A stretch of 32,788 bases of DNA from Succiniclasticum ruminis DSM 9236 (GTDB taxonomy: Bacteria > Bacillota > Negativicutes > Acidaminococcales > Acidaminococcaceae). The notes under the pieces were generated by a model. It did no database searches and was not told the origin of the DNA. It saw only the letters and a program-made list of their open reading frames with translations. How positions within the stretch are numbered: position 1 is the first letter of the stretch; every line of letters starts with the position of its first letter. Made by a program: the position numbers and the translations under genes. The stretch is from assembly GCF_900112895.1 (NCBI RefSeq), contig NZ_FONL01000020.1, forward strand, positions 1 to 32,788, read 5' to 3'. Positions 1 to 5,565 of the stretch are shown here, in pieces.

Positions 1-126
1 GGCGAACCGGATTTCATCCACGAAGAAGATTTTATTTATTATGCCGAAGGGATGCAGGGCATCGGGTTAAAGATTGAAATTAAATATGGCAAAGTAACGG
101 AAATAAAATGCGGCGTTCTTAATTAA
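1..126 (+). CDS. C-terminal end of an unrecognised protein (5' end outside window)
   Basis: An open frame runs from the first base to a TAA at 124-126 and gives 41 residues, ending in KCGVLN. There is no start codon context, because the gene begins left of the window. The short tail is alternately acidic and basic (IHEEDF, KIEIKYGKV) and shows no motif I recognise. It is followed by a hairpin-plus-T-run terminator at 192-230, consistent with a real 3' gene end. It lies on the same strand as the RiPP precursor genes and could belong to the same accessory element. A maturation or transport protein for those peptides would be a natural guess, but nothing in the 41 residues shows it. Confidence 0.55.
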   Translation, partial: GEPDFIHEEDFIYYAEGMQGIGLKIEIKYGKVTEIKCGVLN

Positions 127-191
127 CGGATATTATACGGTACGGCGAAAACGGAGTATTGTATAACTATTAAGGTTTTTTTATGATCTCG

Positions 192-230
192 AACTCCCGT
201 CCTTCCTGTTTTCAGGCGGGAGTTTTGTTT
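192..230 (+). terminator. Rho-independent terminator upstream of the first Nif11 precursor
   Basis: The arms AACTCCCG (192-199) and CGGGAGTT (217-224) pair perfectly around a 17-base loop and are followed by TTGTTT. It ends the unknown gene at 1-126. It also lies only about 7 bases before the ribosome binding site of the next gene, so it could instead act as an attenuator in that gene's leader. Confidence 0.7.
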
Positions 231-250
231 GAGACGGGGAGGGTTTTATC

Positions 251-517
251 ATGCCGGTTAACAAAGACGAACTCACAAAAGACATGATTGAAAAAGCTAT
301 GGAGTGCAAGGATGCCGATGAACTGATCGCGCTGGCAAAGGCGGAAGGCTTTGCTATTACCAAAGACGAAGCGGAGGCTTACATGTCGGAGATGGCTGAT
401 GTCGAACTGAACGAGGAAACCCTGAAAAAGGTCGCTGGTGGCATTTGCTGGGATAATGTTCAAAATCCACATGAATGTGGCATAGATTGTATTTATAGTA
501 ATAATAATCAGGGTTGA
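251..517 (+). CDS. Nif11-type leader RiPP precursor peptide 1
   Basis: An 88-residue peptide with a 64-residue acidic, helical leader (MPVNKDELTK start) ending in VAGG, the double-glycine site expected for cleavage by a C39-type peptidase. The remaining 24 residues form the core, which begins ICWDNVQ and holds three cysteines and one serine but no threonine. This matches the nif11-like leader family, whose members feed lanthipeptide, azole or other post-translational modification enzymes. The start is chosen from GGGAGG at 237-242, 8 bases before ATG. The leader is about two-thirds identical to that of the next gene (43 of 64 positions by eye), while the cores are unrelated, which is typical of one maturase serving several products. 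No maturase, peptidase or exporter is visible in the window. The modification type is therefore unknown. Confidence 0.85.
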   Translation: MPVNKDELTKDMIEKAMECKDADELIALAKAEGFAITKDEAEAYMSEMADVELNEETLKKVAGGICWDNVQNPHECGIDCIYSNNNQG

Positions 518-574
518 AGGATACTAATCAGAAAAATTAGTTAAAAAATCCTGATTTTGCACAGTAAATGATTC

Positions 575-614
575 AACAGCCGTGGAACTTCAACATCCGC
601 GCTGTTTTGTTTTA
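575..614 (+). terminator. Terminator after RiPP precursor 1
   Basis: AACAGC (575-580) pairs with GCTGTT (601-606), extended by GTGGA against TCCGC with one bulged C. It is followed by TTGTTTT. Precursor 1 is therefore probably its own transcript. Confidence 0.65.
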
Positions 615-632
615 GTATGACAAATTGCAGTT

Positions 633-660
633 TTTATCAGTAAAGATAATATGATATAAT
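633..660 (+). promoter_or_regulatory. Candidate extended -10 promoter for RiPP precursor 2
   Basis: TGATATAAT at 652-660 is an extended -10 box. A weak -35 (TTTATC, 633-638) lies 16 bases upstream. It sits about 95 bases before the precursor 2 start. The same nine bases recur in front of the recombinase gene. Confidence 0.4.
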
Positions 661-755
661 TAAAAAAAATCCTATCAGCGTCAATTTTAGGAAGCCTGTC
701 TTGTATATATTAGTAAGAGGCATTTAAGCAAAGCAAATTTAAGGAGGAAGTTATT

Positions 756-992
756 ATGCCGATTAACAAAAACGAACTTACAAAAGAAATGATTGAAAAA
801 GCTATGCAGTGCAAAACTGCGGAAGAACTGATGACATTAGCGAAGGCTGAAGGTGTTGAGCTGACCAAAGAAGAGGCGGAAGCATATTTGGCTGAACTGG
901 AAGATTTAGAATTGGATGAAGGTATGCTCAAAAACGTGGCGGGCGGTCAGGACTACTCACATTGCAATGGCCGTTGTACGTCAAAATTATAG
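756..992 (+). CDS. Nif11-type leader RiPP precursor peptide 2
   Basis: A 78-residue peptide with a 64-residue leader (MPINKNELTK start) ending in VAGG, followed by a 14-residue core, QDYSHCNGRCTSKL. The core has two cysteines, two serines and one threonine, so a thioether ring, an azole or a simple disulfide are all chemically possible. The start is fixed by a strong AAGGAGGAAG ribosome binding site about 7 bases upstream. The leader is near-identical in length and pattern to precursor 1 (EMIEKAM, LAKAEG, AEAY and VAGG all conserved), so the genes are paralogues from a duplication in which only the core diverged. It has its own candidate promoter and its own terminator. No partner enzyme is present to the right, where the next gene is a recombinase. 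Confidence 0.85.
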   Translation: MPINKNELTKEMIEKAMQCKTAEELMTLAKAEGVELTKEEAEAYLAELEDLELDEGMLKNVAGGQDYSHCNGRCTSKL

Positions 993-1035
993 AAGTCGCA
1001 ATTTAGTATAGTAAATGAATTCTCGAAACCCATAA

Positions 1036-1077
1036 AACGCGTTCTGGCAATCAGCTTTGTCAGAACGTTATTTTTGT
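1036..1077 (+). terminator. Terminator after RiPP precursor 2
   Basis: CGTTCTG (1040-1046) pairs with CAGAACG (1061-1067), followed by TTATTTTTG. It separates the peptide gene from the recombinase transcription unit. Confidence 0.7.
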
Positions 1078-1125
1078 CTCGTTTTTGACAGGCCGTGATA
1101 TAATGAAGTGTAGTCAAAAACGAGA
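1077..1125 (+). promoter_or_regulatory. Dyad-flanked extended -10 promoter of the recombinase gene
   Basis: A perfect 13-base inverted repeat, TCTCGTTTTTGAC (1077-1089) and GTCAAAAACGAGA (1113-1125), encloses 23 bases that contain the extended -10 TGATATAAT (1096-1104). The dyad centre falls on the -10 box, so a protein bound to both arms would block transcription. The 49-base span is also about the size of a serine-integrase attachment site. Autoregulation or an att/crossover site are both possible, and the repeat itself is certain. Confidence 0.65.
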
Positions 1126-1135
1126 GGGTGATAAG

Positions 1136-2104
1136 ATGGACTCGCCGAAGGTAAAAAGGATTGCTAAGATTCCGGAATGGTTGAAAGAGCTGAAACTCCA
1201 GAAAGCGGGTATCGGGATATACTGCAGGGTAAGCACGTCGGAACAGCGGCAGCTGCGCAGCCTTTCCAACCAGATAACAAGCCTAATCAAGACTGTGCAG
1301 GGATGGGACTGTCTGCCGTATCTGAAAGACGTGTATGTCGATATTTACACCGGCACATCGGAGAACAAGCGCCCGGAATTCAACCGGATGCTGGACGACG
1401 TGAAAGCGGGGAGGATAAAGATCGTGGTGGTGAAAAGCATCCAGCGTTTCGGCAGGAACACTGTGACCGTAATGAGCGCCATAAATGACATCCGCCATGC
1501 CGGTGGTTATGTCTACTTTGAGGTGGAGAACCTGGATACGAAGACGGCCGCTAACGATAACATTATCACCATCATTGGGGGCACGTCCCAGGAGGAGAGT
1601 TACTTCAAATCCAAGAGCATCAAGTTCGGGATTCGGGAGAGCCTAAAGAACCCGAATTCACGTTTATACAACAGGTGTTGCTACGGGTATTGGAGTTATG
1701 ATGGGAAGATGATTCCGAAGGTGTTAGAGTCGGAATATGTGAAAGACATATTTAATTATTACAAATATGGATGCAGCCTATACGGGATAGCAAGGAAGCT
1801 GGAGGAGAGGGGGATTCCATCTCCGTCCGGGAAGAAAGTATGGAGAACTAAAACCATAGAAAATATTTTGAAAAACGAGAAATATACGGGAAATGTGATT
1901 GTCAAGTCAGTCATTAAGAATCCACAGACGGGTGAGGAAAGATATTTTAAAGCCTTACATCACCACGAAGGGATAATCAGTCAGGAACTGTTTGATGAGG
2001 TACAAAAAATATTTGTTAAACGGAGCAATATGGAACTGGGCCCTGATGGAAAAATGAGGAGGAAAAATACACATTACAGTTCCAAAAAGCGACAATTCGA
2101 GTAG
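1136..2104 (+). CDS. Serine recombinase, C-terminally truncated (resolvase plus recombinase domains)
   Basis: A 322-residue site-specific DNA recombinase of the large serine family. The N-terminal resolvase domain (about residues 25-165) has YCRVST with catalytic Ser33 and the SIQRFGRNT arginine motif. A recombinase domain follows (about 175-280, including LEERGIPSPSGKKVW and ILKNEKYTGN). The ATG at 1136 is chosen because AGAGGG lies 7 bases upstream; in-frame TTG 1085 and ATG 1103 fall inside the promoter dyad. The protein stops shortly after HYSSKK, the place where family members normally continue into a cysteine zinc ribbon and coiled coil, so it is shorter than the usual 450-550 residues. 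It lies about 190 bases from the broken pilus ATPase gene, the position expected for an integrase at an element end. It may be a decayed integrase or a naturally short variant. Confidence 0.8.
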   Translation: MDSPKVKRIAKIPEWLKELKLQKAGIGIYCRVSTSEQRQLRSLSNQITSLIKTVQGWDCLPYLKDVYVDIYTGTSENKRPEFNRMLDDVKAGRIKIVVVKSIQRFGRNTVTVMSAINDIRHAGGYVYFEVENLDTKTAANDNIITIIGGTSQEESYFKSKSIKFGIRESLKNPNSRLYNRCCYGYWSYDGKMIPKVLESEYVKDIFNYYKYGCSLYGIARKLEERGIPSPSGKKVWRTKTIENILKNEKYTGNVIVKSVIKNPQTGEERYFKALHHHEGIISQELFDEVQKIFVKRSNMELGPDGKMRRKNTHYSSKKRQFE

Positions 2105-2297
2105 TCAAAAAAGCCGAAAATAAATAGATAAGTAGCTAAAATCGAAAAAATTAGATTAAAAAAATATTGAAGATATTAATATTCTGAAAACTTACGAACA
2201 TAAAAGAATCCGCATTATATGCGGGGTTGAGTGGCATAGACTGACATAACAATTAAGAAAAATTAAAATAAAAAAGACCGTTCGTATACGAATCGTA
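2105..2297. other. AT-rich non-coding stretch between recombinase and pilB remnant
   Basis: I see no coding frame here. The stretch is A-rich and contains a small palindrome, CCGCAT-N3-ATGCGG (2210-2224), and the left part of the nested palindrome at 2278-2307. It probably holds the end of the inserted element and the junction with the pilus gene. Confidence 0.5.
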
Positions 2298-2307
2298 CTA
2301 CGAACGG
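2278..2307. repeat. Nested palindrome at the element/pilB junction
   Basis: CCGTTCGTA (2278-2286) and TACGAACGG (2299-2307) are perfect inverted repeats 12 bases apart. The inner sequence is itself palindromic: TTCGTATACGAA (2281-2292) and TACGA-A-TCGTA (2287-2297). The right arm lies inside codons that still encode conserved pilB residues (LRTDPD). It could be an attachment site, a protein-binding site or a cruciform. Confidence 0.6.
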
Positions 2308-2891
2308 ACCCCGATATTATCATGATAGGGGAGATACGTGACCGGGAAACGGCGGAGATAGCCATTCAGGCAGCGCTGACCGGGCATTTGGTGTTCAGCA
2401 CCCTGCATACCAATACAGCGGCCGGCGCCGTTACACGGCTGCTGGACATGGGCATCGAACCTTATCTGGCAGCATCAGCCCTGCGGGGGGTTGTGGCTCA
2501 GCGCCTGGTACGAAAACTTTGTCCTGCCTGCAAAGAAAAATATATGGCGGATAAAGGCATGTGGGGATGGAAGCGCTTTCGAAATCCTGTCTGTGACGAA
2601 AATATGGGGGATGCATTGAAACCGCCTGATGGTTTGATCTTATACCGGCAATCCGGTTGTGACGCATGCCGACGGTCCGGATACCGGGGACGTATGGCTG
2701 TTCATGAAGTGCTGCCGGTCAATGCGGTTTTAAAAGATAAAATTAGCCGCGGCGCTTCGGAACAGGAACTGTGGAACGCGGCAAAAACAGTATTTCCTGA
2801 CATTTCTTCCCTGGAAGAGGACGGCATGCAAAAGGTAAAACAGGGCATTACGTCGGTACAGGAATTACTGCGGGTGCTGGGGACGGTGTGA
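2298..2891 (+). pseudogene. pilB: C-terminal remnant of a PilB/GspE-type secretion ATPase
   Basis: The frame encodes the C-terminal third of a type IV pilus extension / type II secretion ATPase. It has the Walker B region ([15 protein letters not shown], with codons from 2298), the [12 protein letters not shown] motif, and the four-cysteine metal site (CPAC at about 2523, CDAC at about 2661), followed by [10 protein letters not shown]. The N-terminal domains and the Walker A loop (GPTGSGKTT-like) are absent. Immediately upstream is AT-rich recombinase DNA. A methionine at 2322 could start a 189-residue product, but it has no good ribosome binding site and could not bind ATP. It ends one base before pilT, as in an intact pilB-pilT operon. 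The 5' half may survive on the far side of the element, outside the window. The exact family (PilB, GspE or ComGA) is uncertain; pilT next door favours PilB. Confidence 0.75.
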
Positions 2892-2892
2892 G

Positions 2893-3879
2893 ATGAACTG
2901 CAGGATAGATGAGATTCTGCTGAAGGCAGCGGAAATGAACGCATCCGATCTGCATATCAGTGAAGGGGGATCCGTTATTGTCCGTATTGCCGGGACGCTG
3001 ACAAAACCGGGCAGCGTACTGTCTGACGTTTTTTCCCTGTTTGAACCGGTTCTGCCGGGTAAACAGCGTGTTGCACTGAAGCAGTACGGTGAGTGCGATT
3101 TTGCTTATGCGCTTCCATCCGGGCAACGTTTTCGTATCAACTTATACCGCAGCATGGAAGGGCTGGATGCTGCCGTCCGGATTATTCCCAACAGCATTCC
3201 TACATGCAGTGGATTGGGATTGCCGGAAGCACTGCGGAAACTTTCAGAATTAAAAAGCGGCCTCGTGTTGCTTACCGGTGTTACGGGTTCCGGTAAAAGC
3301 ACGACACTGGCCGCGATCGTTAATGAAATTAACAGGCACAGGGCTGTACACATTTTGACGCTGGAAGATCCTGTAGAATACAGATTCGCTTCAGACAGAA
3401 GCCTGATCCATCAGCGGGAGATTGGCAGCGATACAGTGGATTTTGCATCCGGGCTCAGGGCGGCGCTGCGGGAAGATCCGGATGTGATCGTTGTCGGGGA
3501 ACTGCGTGATCTGGAGACGATTTCTATTGTTGTCACAGCAGCGGAAACCGGCCATCTGGTTTTGTCTACGCTCCATACCCGCAGCGCGGTAGAGACCGTT
3601 GATCGTATTATTGACGTGTTCCCTGAACAGCAGCAACGGCAGATCCGTGTCCAACTGGCCGGCTGCCTGCAGGCCGTGGTTTCACAACAGCTTCTGCCGG
3701 ATAAGCGGGGCGGCAGGACGGCGGCTTTTGAAATTATGATAGTTACACCCGCTTTGCGCAATCTGATCCGCGAAGGGAAGACACAGCAGATGGGCTCTTA
3801 TCTTCAAACCGGCGGTCAGTATGGCATGCAGACAATGGAGGCTGCCCTTGAGGAATTAAAGCGAAGAGGACGGGTTTAA
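2893..3879 (+). CDS. pilT: Type IV pilus retraction ATPase PilT
   Basis: A 328-residue hexameric ATPase that drives pilus retraction at the cytoplasmic side of the inner membrane. The N-terminal PAS-like part begins with the family signature MNASDLHISEG. Walker A is GVTGSGKSTTL (about residues 132-142). The Asp box is LTLEDPVEYRF, Walker B is LREDPDVIVVGELRD, and the His box is ETGHLVLSTLHT. Length is normal for PilT, slightly short at the C-terminus (usually about 345-350). The start lies one base after the stop of the upstream pilB remnant, so the two were cotranscribed. If pilB is broken here, pilT may depend on a promoter within the remnant or inside the inserted element. Its 3' end overlaps the 3' end of the minus-strand CpXC gene by 24 bases. 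Confidence 0.9.
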   Translation: MNCRIDEILLKAAEMNASDLHISEGGSVIVRIAGTLTKPGSVLSDVFSLFEPVLPGKQRVALKQYGECDFAYALPSGQRFRINLYRSMEGLDAAVRIIPNSIPTCSGLGLPEALRKLSELKSGLVLLTGVTGSGKSTTLAAIVNEINRHRAVHILTLEDPVEYRFASDRSLIHQREIGSDTVDFASGLRAALREDPDVIVVGELRDLETISIVVTAAETGHLVLSTLHTRSAVETVDRIIDVFPEQQQRQIRVQLAGCLQAVVSQQLLPDKRGGRTAAFEIMIVTPALRNLIREGKTQQMGSYLQTGGQYGMQTMEAALEELKRRGRV

Positions 3880-4623
3880 CGGACCTTGCGTGGTTTTTTC
3901 GCTTTTCAAAATGTCTATTGCCCAGTTCCGGTCAATGATTGAATCCTTTTTACGGGGACCTTCCAATACATCGCTGTACCGGTCGATTATCTGATTATAA
4001 ACATTTGCAACATACTGATCAAAAGAGACACTGGCAGTCTGTCCGCTGTTCTTGTCCTGGAAGACAAGTTTTCTTTCCCTTGTCTCTTTATTAACTATAA
4101 AAAAAGCATTTTTAATACGAAAGCCAGATTCGGATAACTGGCGTTCAGCCTCGGAACCTACTATGACTTTGGCAAGTTCTACTATCCTGTCGTCCAGGCC
4201 GGAATCGAAAATGGCCAGCTTTTCCAAAAATTCTTCGTGGGTACGTACGATGCGGTATCTGTAACGTGCCAGAGCATTTTCCAGCAATCTGTCATCGGCT
4301 TCCGTGTCTGAGCCGGAATCTGATTTGTCATCCTGAGATGTTCCGGCGGATACGTTTTCCAACAGTTTCCGTGTATTATTCACTTCTTCATCTTCCGGGA
4401 TGTAATAAATCATCAGTCCGTTTTCCATCTGATGATATAAAAAAGAATAATTGATTGTTGAGGTCTGCCCGCAGTAAGGGCAGCAGAACCTGAATAATGA
4501 AAGGTTGCGAACCTGCCCGTATGTTTCGGGATGGGTTTTGGTGTTAATGCTGTTCCAGATATTAAAGTAGGCAGTGCGATGACAATGTGGACAGAGAATC
4601 ATTTGTTTTGCAACGTCAGACAT
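3856..4623 (-). CDS. CpXC-domain zinc-finger protein
   Basis: A 255-residue protein of unknown function, probably cytosolic. The N-terminus has paired zinc-binding motifs, CPHC (residues 11-14) and CCPYC (about 47-51), with the spacing of the CpXC domain family (PF14353). An acidic linker rich in Ser and Asp follows (about 90-112), then a mixed alpha/beta C-terminal part. There is no signal peptide or membrane segment. The ATG at 4621-4623 follows a GGAGT-like site on the minus strand. It is transcribed convergently with pilT and their coding ends overlap by 24 bases. It is divergent from the DUF937 gene across a 245-base promoter region. The family name comes from the cysteine pattern and size; no reaction can be assigned. 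Confidence 0.7.
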   Translation of the reverse strand: MSDVAKQMILCPHCHRTAYFNIWNSINTKTHPETYGQVRNLSLFRFCCPYCGQTSTINYSFLYHQMENGLMIYYIPEDEEVNNTRKLLENVSAGTSQDDKSDSGSDTEADDRLLENALARYRYRIVRTHEEFLEKLAIFDSGLDDRIVELAKVIVGSEAERQLSESGFRIKNAFFIVNKETRERKLVFQDKNSGQTASVSFDQYVANVYNQIIDRYSDVLEGPRKKDSIIDRNWAIDILKSEKTTQGPLNPSSSL

Positions 4624-4770
4624 GCTTATTACTCCTTGCTGTAATCAGGCGGCGGCACAGGGCAGTAACGGGGGAATGCTTTCATTACTGTTTAGCAGAT
4701 CCTGAGCAGTAGTGCGACCAAGTATATTTTATTATATCATGTATTGTGAAGGAATTTAAATCACATTTTT

Positions 4771-4814
4771 GACGCAAATTATATTTGCGTCACAGCCACT
4801 GTTCAAGGTATAAT
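4771..4814 (+). promoter_or_regulatory. Promoter with palindromic operator-like site before the DUF937 gene
   Basis: GACGCAAAT-TAT-ATTTGCGTC (4771-4791) is a perfect 9-base-arm palindrome. A -35-like TTGCGT (4785-4790) lies inside its right arm, and TATAAT (4809-4814) follows 18 bases later. A dimeric repressor on the palindrome would cover the -35 box. On the opposite strand a weak TTTAAA / TATAAT pair (about 4731-4760) could serve the divergent CpXC gene. Confidence 0.6.
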
Positions 4815-4868
4815 AATACCAACAGTATTGTGCTAATTATTATTTTTCAATGAAAAGGAGATGCTATC

Positions 4869-5453
4869 ATGAGTTTACTGGAAACGTTGTTAAAATCGAT
4901 GACCTCTTCTTCTTCTCTGGATACAATGTCCAGAAGGACCGGCGGAAATAACGACCAGATGGCTGCGCTGATCACTGCTGCGCTGCCGATTCTGCTGCGG
5001 GCTCTGACGGCTAATGCTTCTACCAAGTCCGGCGCTGAGTCCCTTCAGCAGGCCCTGACCGAGCATACGGAGACCGGTTCCGTAGCGGAACAGTTTGAAA
5101 CAGCGGATATTGATGACGGCGCGAGGATTCTGCAGCACATCCTGGGCAGTAATTCTTCTTCCGTTATGAACGGTCTGTCCCGTCAGAGCGGTCTGAGCAA
5201 CGACCAGGTGGGGTCTGCTTTGGGAGCGCTGGCTCCGGTATTGCTTAACAGTCTGTCCGCTGCGTCCAACCGGGCGCCGGCCCAGCCTCAGAAACCGCCC
5301 ATCGATCTTAGTGATGGGATTGATGCATCGGACATCATGGGATTTATGCAGATGATGTCCCAGGCTCAGGGAGGCGCTCCTCAGAGGCGTCCCCAGAACC
5401 AGGCTTCTTTTGACGGGAGCGATTTGCTGGGACTTCTCTCCATGTTAAAATAA
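4869..5453 (+). CDS. DUF937 domain protein
   Basis: A 194-residue protein of the DUF937 family (PF06078), whose function is unknown. It carries two copies of the family's internal repeat: GGNNDQMAALITAALPILLRAL (about residues 25-46) and SGLSNDQVGSALGALAPVLLNSL (about 112-134). A Pro/Gln-rich linker follows, then a C-terminal SDLLGLLSMLK. It has no signal peptide or membrane helix and is probably cytosolic. The start is supported by AAAGGAG about 6 bases upstream. The gene stands alone, with a promoter/operator region before it and a strong terminator at 5507-5548, so it is probably individually regulated. Confidence 0.75.
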   Translation: MSLLETLLKSMTSSSSLDTMSRRTGGNNDQMAALITAALPILLRALTANASTKSGAESLQQALTEHTETGSVAEQFETADIDDGARILQHILGSNSSSVMNGLSRQSGLSNDQVGSALGALAPVLLNSLSAASNRAPAQPQKPPIDLSDGIDASDIMGFMQMMSQAQGGAPQRRPQNQASFDGSDLLGLLSMLK

Positions 5454-5506
5454 AGGAACCGATGATTAATCAGCAGTTCCAATACGTTGGGAATCAAAAG
5501 GTGTTC

Positions 5507-5548
5507 GGTGGCTACAGCATAATTGTATACTGTAGCCGCCTCTTTTTT
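5507..5548 (+). terminator. Terminator after the DUF937 gene
   Basis: GGTGGCTACAG (5507-5517) pairs with CTGTAGCCGCC (5530-5540), allowing one G-U pair, and is followed directly by TCTTTTTT. It also lies just upstream of the nuclease gene. Confidence 0.85.
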
Positions 5549-5565
5549 GACGGGAGGCAAGACAG

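Noticed and set aside
1085-1104. TTGACA (1085-1090) with TATAAT (1099-1104) as a promoter pair
   Set aside because: The spacer is only 8 bases, too short for sigma-A; the -10 is better explained as an extended -10 box.
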